Origin: Candidatus Babelota bacterium
Lineage (GTDB): Bacteria > Babelota > Babeliae > Babelales > JAHIUU01
DNA length: 64,000 nt
Assembly (NCBI GenBank): GCA_018817025.1
Contig: JAHIUU010000006.1
Location: forward strand, 115,996 to 179,995
Direction of reading: 5' to 3'
A program made the translations under genes and the position numbers. The notes beneath the pieces are model-generated. The model had not been told where the DNA came from and did not search any database. It worked only from the letters and a program-made list of their open reading frames with translations. Shown here piece after piece: positions 31,937 through 41,610 of this stretch (the first letter of the stretch is position 1; each line of letters starts with the position of its first letter).

Positions 31937-33007
31937 TCACCTGATCTTTAACGTTAAAAGTGTTAGTAGCGATAAAATAATCGAAATAATCCAAAAACGA
32001 ACCGTGATCTTTGCTTCTTTCCATCCAAGCAATTCAAAATGGTGATGAATCGGAGCCATCCTAAACATTCGTATCCCCCATAACCTCACCGTCAAAACCT
32101 GTATCACAACAGACACGGTTTCCAAAACAAAAATACCACCTGCTAGAGGTAATAGAAGTTCATTTCGCGACATAATCGCCATGAAAGCAAGCCCAGCGCC
32201 AAGCGCCAACGAACCAACATCACCCATAAAAACCTGCGCAGGATAGGTATTGTACCATAAAAAACCAAGCATCGCCCCCATGAGTGTCGACCCAATAATC
32301 GCAATCTCAGCGGTCCCCGCAAACGGGATCTGGAGATATTGGGACAAAAATTTATGCCCAGCAAGATAAGCAATTATTGAAAACGTCATAAAATTTGACA
32401 TGAGTGGGCCAGCCGCAAGGCCGTCCAAACCGTCAGTTAGGTTGACAGCGTTACTCGTCCCAACCAATAAAAAAATACCCCAGGGGATAAGAAACCAACC
32501 AAGCCAAGGGGTAAGCCCCTTAAAAAAGGGGACACAGAGCTGCGTGTTGGGATTCGCAACCATATACCATATAGTCATAACAACCAAACTGCCTGCCAAC
32601 TGCAACAGAAACTTTTTTTTTGCCGAGATCCCTCTTCCAAAACGCAACTTTGAGAAATCATCCAGAAAACCTATAGCCCCAAAAATCAATAAACAGAAAA
32701 GAAATAACCAGACGTCAATTCTTTGCAAATTGTTCCAAAGCAGAGTATTAAACAGACATACTAACAGAACAAAAAGACCTCCCATAGTCGGGGTATCGCG
32801 CTTTGTAAGATGGTTATCCGGTGTCCACTCTCTAGGCTTCGACCTAAAAACATCTTGCTCCGAAACAATTCGAATAAACCAGTTGCCAAAAATAAACGAA
32901 AATAAAATCGACGTCAAAAGCGCTGCTATCGCACGAAAACTAATGTAGTGGAAAAGATTTAAAAATGAATAATGTGGTTGAAAATAACGAGCAAGGTGGT
33001 AGATCAT
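31937..33007 (-). CDS. mraY: Phospho-N-acetylmuramoyl-pentapeptide-transferase
   Basis: 356 aa; KRDTPTMGGLFVL, NAVNLTDGLDGLAAG, MGDVGSLALGAGLA, RMAPIHHHFELLGWKE. Confidence 0.96.
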   Translation of the reverse strand: MIYHLARYFQPHYSFLNLFHYISFRAIAALLTSILFSFIFGNWFIRIVSEQDVFRSKPREWTPDNHLTKRDTPTMGGLFVLLVCLFNTLLWNNLQRIDVWLFLFCLLIFGAIGFLDDFSKLRFGRGISAKKKFLLQLAGSLVVMTIWYMVANPNTQLCVPFFKGLTPWLGWFLIPWGIFLLVGTSNAVNLTDGLDGLAAGPLMSNFMTFSIIAYLAGHKFLSQYLQIPFAGTAEIAIIGSTLMGAMLGFLWYNTYPAQVFMGDVGSLALGAGLAFMAIMSRNELLLPLAGGIFVLETVSVVIQVLTVRLWGIRMFRMAPIHHHFELLGWKEAKITVRFWIISIILSLLTLLTLKIR

Positions 33008-35163
33008 GTCACAAGCCCCAATCCTAATGCGACAATAGTATCAAGCAACTCCATCGGCTTCATTCCAATCTCAGCAGCCTGATGGAAAAGGCAGGTCGCA
33101 GGTGTAAGGCCAGGAAGTGTGTTAACTTCCAAAACAACTACCCTGGGTTTTTTATCAGGAGAAATCGTTTCATCTTGATAAAAACAATCAATACGAGAGT
33201 ACCCTCGACACCCGACCTCTCTGTAAACACCTTCTATTGTTTTTTGCACAAGCTGCAAAGCTTCTGGTGGTAACGGCGCCGGCGTCTGATTTTCTCCGGC
33301 GCCCGGCAAAAACTTTTCCTCAATCGAAAGAATTCCCCCAGCCGCAACAGCCAGACTCGGCGGAAATACGCGAACCTCTTCGTTGCCAACAACGCCGCAG
33401 GTCAACTCCATCCCCGCAACACACTCTTCAACAAGTGCTACAGCCTTTTCTGTCTCAAAAAACTCTTTGAGCACTTTCTTGAGATCGCTCTTCTCGTCAA
33501 CTTTTTTCACATACATACTACAGCCGTCGTCGTGAGGCTTTACAATCAAAGGGATTCCAAACTCAGCTTCAATAATCTCACACTGTTTTTCAAATCCCTC
33601 TTTTATAACAAGCCTCGATTTTGGAACAGAAAAACCACGCTTTTGTAGAAACTGGTTTGTTTTATACTTATCCATACAAAGAGCACTTGCTAAAACTCCT
33701 GGGCCATTGTAGGGCAGGTCTAACATCTCAAGCGTCCCCTGAACACTTCCATTCTCACCCTCTCCACCATGAAGCGCAATAAAAACAAAGTCGCACACTT
33801 TTGGAAGATCAGCCCAAAGAATCTGCGAATCATCTTCAAGCCGTTCCGCAATTTCTCGTGTCGAATTTTGCAATAACAATCTCGATGAAAGCTTGTAAAG
33901 CTTCATATTCAAATCAACAAAAACCGGTATCACGTTGTACTTTGATGGAGAAAGCTTATAGCAGACATTTCGACCAGACTCAAGAGATATCTCCCGCTCG
34001 TTCGATGAGCCTCCAAATAAAACAACCACCGTTTTTTTTGCCCGTTTCTTCTTGGTATCCATTATATTTTGCTTTCCTACTAGCCCATATTTTTTTAGCT
34101 CAACGTCAATCAAATGGTTAATTAATTCCGTATGGTTCATACCAACCTCTGCCGCCTGGTGAAAAAGAAAACTAGCAGGACCCATTCCCGAAAGCGTGTT
34201 CGGATCAATAATAACAACCGACCCATCATGCTTTAAGAAACCATCTATTCGAAAAAACGTTGAAAAATCCAAGGCTTCGCCTGCACAGATACAAATATCC
34301 TGAATTTTTTCACTCATCTGTCTGGAACATCGAGCCGGCGTTATTTTATTCGCTCGACCCGGCATATATTTTTGCTCGTAATCATAAAAGCGTGCTTCAC
34401 CCTCAGGAACAACCTCTGTTAAAGGGAAAGTCTGCCAGGTGTTATCGTCCCCCTGTATCCCAATACAGGTAAACTCCATCCCGTCGATCTTCTCTTCAAT
34501 CAAAACCGACTGCTCGGCCGTCACGCCTTCGTGAGACGCTTTTCTTAGAGCCGGTACAAGATCACCAGGAGAATTTACGACACTAATCCCCAAGCTCGAG
34601 CCCTCAAGAGCAGGCTTAACGATACAGGGAAACAGTATGCCGGCTTGTATGAGCTCGTCATGAAGCTTTTGCGTATCACACAACTTGACTTGATTAGGCG
34701 TTAGCGATATATCGTTCGCAACAAATATACCGTGGTCTAAAAGCAGTTTTTTTTGAAAAATTTTATCGATACCACAAGCGCTGGCAAATAATTTTGACCC
34801 AAGATAAGGCACCCCAAACACCTCAAGCATCCCCTGAAGCGTCCCATCTTCTGCAAAGCGACCATGAACCGCAATATAGATAAAATCTACGGTGTCTCTT
34901 AGGTCATCCCAGACAATCTCTTCGGCTTCGTCGTATAAACGATGCTCAAAGTCAGATATTTTGCCCCTATGTAAAAATTTAAGAGGAAGTATGAACAGTT
35001 TATTACAAGCGGTCTGAAAAATGGGAATAACCTCATACCGATCAGTATCGATGTGGTCGCAAATCGTTCGACCAGAATTAAACGACACCTCTCGCTCGAC
35101 AGATTTTCCACCCATCAAAACGCCGATGCGGATCTTGCTACTAGAACCATCACACCTGTTCAT
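33004..35163 (-). CDS. ddl: Tandem (fused) D-alanine--D-alanine ligase with two ATP-grasp Ddl modules
   Basis: Module 1 IRIGVLMGGKSVEREVSFNSG...IDPNTLSGMGPASFLFHQAAEVGM; module 2 TVVVLFGGSSNEREISLESG...LEVNTLPGLTPATCLFHQAAEIGM. Start trimmed to MNRCDGSSSK. Confidence 0.9.
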   Translation of the reverse strand: MNRCDGSSSKIRIGVLMGGKSVEREVSFNSGRTICDHIDTDRYEVIPIFQTACNKLFILPLKFLHRGKISDFEHRLYDEAEEIVWDDLRDTVDFIYIAVHGRFAEDGTLQGMLEVFGVPYLGSKLFASACGIDKIFQKKLLLDHGIFVANDISLTPNQVKLCDTQKLHDELIQAGILFPCIVKPALEGSSLGISVVNSPGDLVPALRKASHEGVTAEQSVLIEEKIDGMEFTCIGIQGDDNTWQTFPLTEVVPEGEARFYDYEQKYMPGRANKITPARCSRQMSEKIQDICICAGEALDFSTFFRIDGFLKHDGSVVIIDPNTLSGMGPASFLFHQAAEVGMNHTELINHLIDVELKKYGLVGKQNIMDTKKKRAKKTVVVLFGGSSNEREISLESGRNVCYKLSPSKYNVIPVFVDLNMKLYKLSSRLLLQNSTREIAERLEDDSQILWADLPKVCDFVFIALHGGEGENGSVQGTLEMLDLPYNGPGVLASALCMDKYKTNQFLQKRGFSVPKSRLVIKEGFEKQCEIIEAEFGIPLIVKPHDDGCSMYVKKVDEKSDLKKVLKEFFETEKAVALVEECVAGMELTCGVVGNEEVRVFPPSLAVAAGGILSIEEKFLPGAGENQTPAPLPPEALQLVQKTIEGVYREVGCRGYSRIDCFYQDETISPDKKPRVVVLEVNTLPGLTPATCLFHQAAEIGMKPMELLDTIVALGLGLVT

Positions 35164-35803
35164 AGAGCCCCGCAAGTGCCCGTATAGGATCATGCGCCGC
35201 AAAAATTGCCGATGCAATCCCAACACAATCGACCCCAAAATCTGCTATTGTTTTGATATTTTTTAAACCAATGCCACCATCCATCCCGATAGAGAAATTT
35301 GCTTTAAGCCGCTCACGCTGCTCAACCAAATAACCAACTTTTTCTAATACCTCAGGCATAAACTCCTGGCCAGAAAAACCAGGCTTAACCGACATCAGTA
35401 ACAGATGGTCTATCTCAGAAAGATACGGTGTTACTCTTTTTATTGGAGTACTGGGATCAACTGCGACGCCAATCGCACAAGACAATTTCCTAAGTTTTTT
35501 AATAAACACCAGCAATGCATCGACATGAAAAAACGATTCGTGATGAAAAATAAACGTGTCGGTTTTTTTGAGCGTAATACGATCGAGCCATTTTTCAGGA
35601 TCACTAACCATAAGATGGATATGAAGAGGACGACAGGTGCTCTTACCAATCGCATTAATAAACACAGGGCCCCAAGTTAAATTTGGCACAAAATGATCGT
35701 CCATCACATCGATATGATACCCGTCACATTTGTCATCAAACGTCAAAATCATGCGCTCAATATTAAGAATGTCTCCCGAAATGAGAGACGGGAAAATCTT
35801 CAC
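35150..35803 (-). CDS. rpe: Ribulose-phosphate 3-epimerase
   Basis: 217 aa; GYHIDVMDDHFVPNLTWGP, HLMVSDPEKW, MSVKPGFSGQEFMPEVLEKV, GMDGGIGLKNI. Confidence 0.94.
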   Translation of the reverse strand: MKIFPSLISGDILNIERMILTFDDKCDGYHIDVMDDHFVPNLTWGPVFINAIGKSTCRPLHIHLMVSDPEKWLDRITLKKTDTFIFHHESFFHVDALLVFIKKLRKLSCAIGVAVDPSTPIKRVTPYLSEIDHLLLMSVKPGFSGQEFMPEVLEKVGYLVEQRERLKANFSIGMDGGIGLKNIKTIADFGVDCVGIASAIFAAHDPIRALAGLYEQV

Positions 35804-36681
35804 TTTTTTTCTCCAATTCGCTGACCCACTCTTACCGCTGTCTCAAAATTTTCTTGCGAATGTTCTAAAAACTCGCGATCAACAACAATGCTATCCCGCT
35901 TAAAAAGCAAAACCAACGACGAGCCCCCAAAAGAAAAATATCCAGATTCGTCGCCCTTGCGACAGGCTTCTCCTGGAATATACACATGGGAAATAGAACC
36001 AACAAGCTGAGCCCCTACCGCAACCACCGCAACAGAACCAAATTTTTTTGTTTCCAACAGAGTGAGATGCCTCTCATTTGTTTGCAGTGGCAGAGAACCG
36101 GTTTTGTACATAATCGGGTGCACCGACTCAAGCGCGCCGGGAATCACCCGGTGCTTTGATGGCACACCATCACACGGAACGTGATAGCGATGATAGTCGT
36201 AAGGAGCAAGCCGAAAAAGCAGGAGTGTCCCTTGCTCGTACTGTTTTGCCAGCGACTCATCATCAAGAAATCTCTTTAAACAGAACGGTTTGCTTTTCAC
36301 AAAAAAACGAGTCTCTTTGGTTATGCGAGGTATAACCAAAAGCTTGCTGTCTGCAGGAGAAACAAGAACATCTTCTCCTCGATCGATAATACGCGCGCCA
36401 GGACGAAGCGCTCTTATGAAAAAATCGTTAAATGAAGAAAACCCACCTGGCGGGGTAACAAAATCGTTCATCTTTATCGCATATTTCTTAACAAACGGCT
36501 TAATTTTATATCTGCTCAGAAAAGAGCGTGCAAAAAAACCATAGAGCCAACTTATTATACGACTCTTTGCAAGAAAGCTAAAAAATCTACCGAGCCTGCT
36601 TTGCGAAAAAAAACGCAAGACACTCTCAGCCTCGACTGTTTCGCAAACCAATTTCCCGTTGTTGTAAAACATGTTTGCCAT
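35800..36681 (-). CDS. psd: Phosphatidylserine decarboxylase
   Basis: FNDFFIRALRPGARII, DYHRYHVPCDG, GSISHVYIPGE, FGGSSLVLLF (pyruvoyl-forming GSS). Start trimmed to MANMFYNNGK. Confidence 0.9.
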   Translation of the reverse strand: MANMFYNNGKLVCETVEAESVLRFFSQSRLGRFFSFLAKSRIISWLYGFFARSFLSRYKIKPFVKKYAIKMNDFVTPPGGFSSFNDFFIRALRPGARIIDRGEDVLVSPADSKLLVIPRITKETRFFVKSKPFCLKRFLDDESLAKQYEQGTLLLFRLAPYDYHRYHVPCDGVPSKHRVIPGALESVHPIMYKTGSLPLQTNERHLTLLETKKFGSVAVVAVGAQLVGSISHVYIPGEACRKGDESGYFSFGGSSLVLLFKRDSIVVDREFLEHSQENFETAVRVGQRIGEKK

Positions 36682-36691
36682 GAAACCCTTT

Positions 36692-37588
36692 CTAATCAGC
36701 CCAAACACTGGGCATTTCTTGCAATAGACTGCTAGACAGTTCTGATAAAATAGCAGCCAACTTATCTTTCAAATACAAGTTGACTGAAGAAAAAAGTTCT
36801 TTTAAAAAAACAACCCCATCTTCAGATGTTTCTAACAAACCCTGCACAATCTTTTGAACCTCAACATCAGAACCAGCCTCGTGTAATTGAGCCAAAAGGT
36901 GTGACATTTTTTCAAATGAATCTAGTAACCCGTCAGCGGCAACAAAATCACGGAGGTCTTTGACCAACACCACTACTTTTTTCACAAAGTTATCCTGCGA
37001 ATCTTTTGTCTCTCGATCAAGAACCAACGTTCCAATGTCTGCAATAATTTTGACGAAACACAAAATAGCCGGCCATGAAGCACGAGCACTTGTGAGATCT
37101 ATTTTGTTGACCGTCGCAACAGCAGCGCGCACAAAAACGACACTTGAGCCTTCGTCGTCTATACTTGTTTTTTCTAAAATCTTGGTCTCAATCATACCCT
37201 GCAAGCTCTCAAGCTTTTCTAAGTAGAAAGCAAAAAGCTCGTCGAATAAAAGTGGTATGTTATATGGATCAAGCTTAACAGTCTTCCCCTCGGCCCGCAG
37301 TACCGCACAAAGATTGTCCCGCAACTCAACCTGTCTTTTGCTCCCAGCAACCGCCTCAAGCGCCAGGTGCAGCGTTGTAATTAAAAGCTCTTTAACAAGG
37401 CGTTTGATAAATTTTTTATTTTTTTTATTCGATTTTCCACGAGGACTTGTGGAACTTTCCAGAGAAATATCCTGAGTGCAAGCTAATAACGCACGGAAAA
37501 CATCTTCACGGGAACTCGTGACGAGATTCGCTCTAATAGGCAAAAAACAGACCCCCAACAAAAAACAACTTATAGATAATTTATTCAT
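36692..37588 (-). CDS. Hypothetical secreted helical protein
   Basis: Signal peptide MNKLSISCFLLGVCFLPIRA; no recognised domain. Confidence 0.6.
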   Translation of the reverse strand: MNKLSISCFLLGVCFLPIRANLVTSSREDVFRALLACTQDISLESSTSPRGKSNKKNKKFIKRLVKELLITTLHLALEAVAGSKRQVELRDNLCAVLRAEGKTVKLDPYNIPLLFDELFAFYLEKLESLQGMIETKILEKTSIDDEGSSVVFVRAAVATVNKIDLTSARASWPAILCFVKIIADIGTLVLDRETKDSQDNFVKKVVVLVKDLRDFVAADGLLDSFEKMSHLLAQLHEAGSDVEVQKIVQGLLETSEDGVVFLKELFSSVNLYLKDKLAAILSELSSSLLQEMPSVWAD

Positions 37589-37660
37589 GAAAAACCTCAT
37601 AATACTCGAACCATTATACAAACTATATACTAGCTTGCGCCCAAAAAAAATCTACCTCTC

Positions 37661-38239
37661 TCACCCTGCACCAAACCCATCGACCGGCCATGGCTGCGAA
37701 AAATCAAGATGGTCATCTTGCATCTGTTCGTGATTTACTAAAAACAAAATTGTTTGAACGCCAAGATTAAGGCCAACAATCGTTCGACATAACCCATTCA
37801 ACAGTTGCCATTTATTACGAATCGACCAACTACGAACAAAGGGGTAGTGGTTGAATGATAAAAATAGCTCGTGCTTTGACTTGCCAAGAGCAATGGACTC
37901 AAGACCAACCCGCTTTGGTAAAACTCGTTCTTCATACAAAAACGACAACCAGCTCCCCACAATAACCTTGAGATCTTCTGCGACGTCTCCCCGCCACACA
38001 AAAGAGTCGACCTCTCGCTTCAGGCCATCCTCTTTCCAGTAATACAAAGCAATTTTTTTTCTATGTACAATATGCTTACTGGACTGCGACACCGACACAT
38101 CGGAGCGAGTATACGCCGGAACCCAATGAACAATAAGCCAGTGTCTTTTAACAAGAAGCGTTAGCAGCCCTAGAAAAAAACAGCCTATCACAATAAAAAG
38201 CAACAATTTTTGCTCTATGGTCATGGTCACTCGCTTCAT
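37661..38239 (-). CDS. Membrane-anchored protein, possibly GerMN-like
   Basis: 192 aa; N-terminal TM, then KIALYYWKEDG...GLESIALGKSKHELFLSFN...VQTILFLVNHEQMQDDHLDFSQPW, which loosely resembles GerMN. Confidence 0.5.
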   Translation of the reverse strand: MKRVTMTIEQKLLLFIVIGCFFLGLLTLLVKRHWLIVHWVPAYTRSDVSVSQSSKHIVHRKKIALYYWKEDGLKREVDSFVWRGDVAEDLKVIVGSWLSFLYEERVLPKRVGLESIALGKSKHELFLSFNHYPFVRSWSIRNKWQLLNGLCRTIVGLNLGVQTILFLVNHEQMQDDHLDFSQPWPVDGFGAG

Positions 38240-38661
38240 AGACCCCCAAGGTCAACCGAACCACTCGGCTCTCGACGATACGAATCAGAATCCATATGGA
38301 ATGTTGAAAACTCAAACAGTTCCGAATCTTCTAACGCTGTGAATCGATGCCACATGCCAACAGTAATATGCTGCACATCACCGGGAGTTAATAAACGCTT
38401 ACTTTTTCGCCCGTCTATTTCTGTCTCCAAAAGCATTCTTCCTGAGGCAAGATAAAACGTCTCGTCCTTTACTTTGTGTTGGTGCATCGAGCACCGAAAT
38501 CCCATCCTAACGACCAGTTTCTTTCCACAATACGTTTCACTATTCGCAATCCACTCCTCATGCCCCCACACCTTTTCAACAAAATTGATCAACTGATCTT
38601 TTCTCGCAGGAATAATTTGATTCTTCATGCAAATTTCCTTCATAATGAGATACGCATCCAT
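38236..38661 (-). CDS. Cupin-domain protein (sugar isomerase-like)
   Basis: 141 aa; KVWGHEEWIANSETYCGKKLVVRMGFRCSMHQHKVKDETFYLASGRMLLE...LTPGDVQHITVGMWHRF. Confidence 0.75.
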   Translation of the reverse strand: MDAYLIMKEICMKNQIIPARKDQLINFVEKVWGHEEWIANSETYCGKKLVVRMGFRCSMHQHKVKDETFYLASGRMLLETEIDGRKSKRLLTPGDVQHITVGMWHRFTALEDSELFEFSTFHMDSDSYRREPSGSVDLGGL

Positions 38662-38706
38662 TAAAACACCTCAGAATACCACAATTTCAAAGAAGGGAAA
38701 AAAGTA

Positions 38707-39558
38707 ATGCCAAACAAAGTACCTCCTCTCATTGGAGCCCATATTTCTATCGCTGGGGGATTTTGCAAAGCAATTGAACGGGCGCAAGCCCTTGGAGCAA
38801 CAACCATGCAGATTTTTACAAAGAGCAGTCGATCGTGGTTTGAAAAGCCAATTAGCGATGATGAAGTAAAAGCGTTCAAGAAAGCACTCAAACAATCGAA
38901 GCTCAAAAAAATCATGGCGCATAGTTCATATCTTATTAATATTGCATCTACCAACCCGGAAACGGAAAAAAACTCTGCGACCGCACTCAAACACGAACTC
39001 AAACGATGCGAGCAGCTTGGAATCCCCTATCTTGTTATGCATCCAGGCTCACATTTGGGAGCAGGGGAACAAGAAGGAATAAAAAAAATCTGTAAAAATC
39101 TCGATAAAATACTTGCTCAAGCAAGCGGAACAACAAAAATTTTACTCGAAACCATGGCGGGGCAGGGAACCAACCTTGGACACACTTTTGAGCAGATCAA
39201 ATCGATCATTGCCAACTGCGCCCATAAAAAACTGCTTGGCGTCTGCTTAGACACCTGTCACATTTTTGCGGCAGGTTACGATATTCGAACTGAAGAGGCA
39301 TATAAAAAAACAATAAAACAATTTGCACAAATTATCGGCATAAGAAAGTTACAGGCGCTACACTTAAACGACTCGAAAACAGGACTAGACTCACACAAAG
39401 ACCGCCATGAGAGTTTGGGAGAGGGGCATATCCCACGAACAACATTTAAGTATATTATGCAAGATAAACGATTCGCGAAAATACCAAAAATACTCGAAAC
39501 CCCCGATCCCAATCTATACGCAAAAGAAATAAACATGTTAAATCGAATGGCGCAGTAA
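38707..39558 (+). CDS. nfo: Endonuclease IV
   Basis: 283 aa; IGAHISIAGGF, AHSSYLINIAS, LETMAGQGTNLG, GVCLDTCHIFAAGYDI, ALHLNDSKTGLDSHKDRHESLGEGHI. Confidence 0.96.
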   Translation: MPNKVPPLIGAHISIAGGFCKAIERAQALGATTMQIFTKSSRSWFEKPISDDEVKAFKKALKQSKLKKIMAHSSYLINIASTNPETEKNSATALKHELKRCEQLGIPYLVMHPGSHLGAGEQEGIKKICKNLDKILAQASGTTKILLETMAGQGTNLGHTFEQIKSIIANCAHKKLLGVCLDTCHIFAAGYDIRTEEAYKKTIKQFAQIIGIRKLQALHLNDSKTGLDSHKDRHESLGEGHIPRTTFKYIMQDKRFAKIPKILETPDPNLYAKEINMLNRMAQ

Positions 39559-40602
39559 CTACCAGAATACCAAAAGCACCCACAATAACAAAAATACTCC
39601 AAGCAGCCAGATAAGCGTCATAAAAGAGATCGCTCCTGTCATAAATAAAAGAGCGCAGAAAGAAAGTGCTAACGCAGATACCCCCGCAAATGCGAGTACT
39701 CGCCAATCACTCCAACCCTTTTCTCGCAAATATGACGAGAAGTGCTGCGGGCCACCACAATAAAACGGAAGCCCCTTACTTTTTCGAATGATAATCAAAG
39801 AGAAAACCTCGAGCAACGGCACCCCAACAAATAACATAGGCACCAGCGCAGAAATTCCGGTCTCAAAAAGCATGTTGCCCTGAGCAAATGAGGGGAGCGC
39901 CCCATGAGTATCCAGAATATCGGTCCATCTTATGAGCAACGGAGTTGCCGCAAGAAATCCGCCGACAAAAAGCGACCCTGCGTCCCCCAAATAAATTTTT
40001 GCACTTGGTTTATTGTAAACCAAGAAAGCAAAGAGCGCCCCAAGCAACGTGATCAAAAAAATACTTACCACATACTGCTGAATAATAAGCGCTACAACCA
40101 AAAAAGAGCCCGCTGCTATAATGGCCAACATCCCAGCAAGACCATCCATAACGTCAACAAGATTAAATGCATTAATGACCGACAACATCCAAAAACCTGA
40201 CGCAAAAAGATTTATGTAGTCGGCGAAAAATCGAGATTTAAGCGAAAAACCACCCTTTAAAAAACAGGCAACGGCAACAAGCTGCCCGCCCATCTTCTGC
40301 AATGGCGAAAGGGCGCTAAAGTCGTCTATTAATCCAACAAAAAGCAATACCGTCGTTCCCAAAATAAACCACAATAAATTAGTTCCTGAAGGAAAAAACA
40401 TAGCAAGCACAACAATAAACGAAACATATACCGCAACGCCCCCTAGATAGGGAACCGGCGCACGATGCTGTTTAAGTTTTCCGTCGGGAACATCAACCAA
40501 CCGTAATTTTTTTGCCGCGCGAATCAGCACCGGAACAAGATAAAGTCCCAAACAGAACGCCCCAAAAAACGCCCCCATATGACGCAAAACAAGAAAGTTC
40601 AT
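39559..40602 (-). CDS. Undecaprenyl-phosphate sugar-1-phosphate transferase (WecA/TagO/MraY family)
   Basis: 347 aa; APVPYLGGVAVY, GLIDDFSALSPLQK, NAFNLVDVMDGLAG, YLGDAGSLFVGGFLA. Confidence 0.88.
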   Translation of the reverse strand: MNFLVLRHMGAFFGAFCLGLYLVPVLIRAAKKLRLVDVPDGKLKQHRAPVPYLGGVAVYVSFIVVLAMFFPSGTNLLWFILGTTVLLFVGLIDDFSALSPLQKMGGQLVAVACFLKGGFSLKSRFFADYINLFASGFWMLSVINAFNLVDVMDGLAGMLAIIAAGSFLVVALIIQQYVVSIFLITLLGALFAFLVYNKPSAKIYLGDAGSLFVGGFLAATPLLIRWTDILDTHGALPSFAQGNMLFETGISALVPMLFVGVPLLEVFSLIIIRKSKGLPFYCGGPQHFSSYLREKGWSDWRVLAFAGVSALALSFCALLFMTGAISFMTLIWLLGVFLLLWVLLVFW

Positions 40603-41534
40603 AGCCTACTCCCGGTAAAAAATCGCTGCTCCTCCTCCACTGATAAAAAGGTAAACGTAATTTCAAGAATGTAAAAGAGTGAGTGACGCTCGCCAACAAG
40701 AGGACGCAGCTTTACCCAGTCTTTATGTGTCGTAATAACGCCGTCACACGCCCCCTTCTTCACGGCAGCAAGAATCTCTTCAACGTCAGACTTTGTGTAG
40801 GAAACATGATCGGGATACTCGCGATACGAACCAACACATACCCCAAACTTTTCAAGTGACGACAAAAATCCAGAAAACGAGCCTATGCCAGCAATCGCAA
40901 GCATTTTTTTGTTTTTTACATCAACAGAATCACCCGTAGCTCCACGCCAAATCCGGCAGGGCTCATGTCTTCCCATAAAAACATTTTCTTTAGGAAAATG
41001 TTTCAACTCTTTTCTTATTTTTTCAAGGCAAGAAAAATCAACCTCGTCTGCATGCGTAAGCACAATCGTGTCAGCTCGAGAGAAATCCTTTTCACGCAGC
41101 GGCCCCGCAGGCAAACAGTGCCCATTACCAAATGGACTCCTCGCATCAAGCAACAAAATTTCAAAATCTTTTTTCAACTGATAATTTTGATACGCATCAT
41201 CGAGAATAATATAATCTACCGACCGTCCACGGAGACGCCCAAACGACGCCACCCTGTCTTTGCCAGCAAAAACAGGAACCGAGAGCGCCTGTGAAAGCAT
41301 TTTTGCCTCGTCGCCGTCATGCCCATATCCGCGAGAAAAAATAGCACAGGACGAAACATGGCTCGCCAGAAACTGAACAAAAACAGATTTGCCCGTACCG
41401 CCAACCGAAAGGTTTCCGACGCTAATCACTTTGAACGGGGAGCAGTGGTACCCGCCTAGAAACTTTTTGATCGATACGACACAAAAAAAGCCCACTTTAT
41501 AGAAAAATTCAAAACAACAAAAAAAAATAAACAT
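40599..41534 (-). CDS. lpxK: Tetraacyldisaccharide 4'-kinase
   Basis: VISVGNLSVGGTGKSVFVQFLA, IILDDAYQNYQLKKDFEILLLDA, TTHKDWVKL. ORF track start (41849) runs into infB; internal start inferred. Confidence 0.88.
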   Translation of the reverse strand: MFIFFCCFEFFYKVGFFCVVSIKKFLGGYHCSPFKVISVGNLSVGGTGKSVFVQFLASHVSSCAIFSRGYGHDGDEAKMLSQALSVPVFAGKDRVASFGRLRGRSVDYIILDDAYQNYQLKKDFEILLLDARSPFGNGHCLPAGPLREKDFSRADTIVLTHADEVDFSCLEKIRKELKHFPKENVFMGRHEPCRIWRGATGDSVDVKNKKMLAIAGIGSFSGFLSSLEKFGVCVGSYREYPDHVSYTKSDVEEILAAVKKGACDGVITTHKDWVKLRPLVGERHSLFYILEITFTFLSVEEEQRFFTGSRL

Positions 41535-41610
41535 AAACGTTTCTAGAAAAGAAAGATGGGAAAAATCAACCGATTTTTCCCATAATTTTGTGACAAAAAA
41601 ATAAAGCTTG

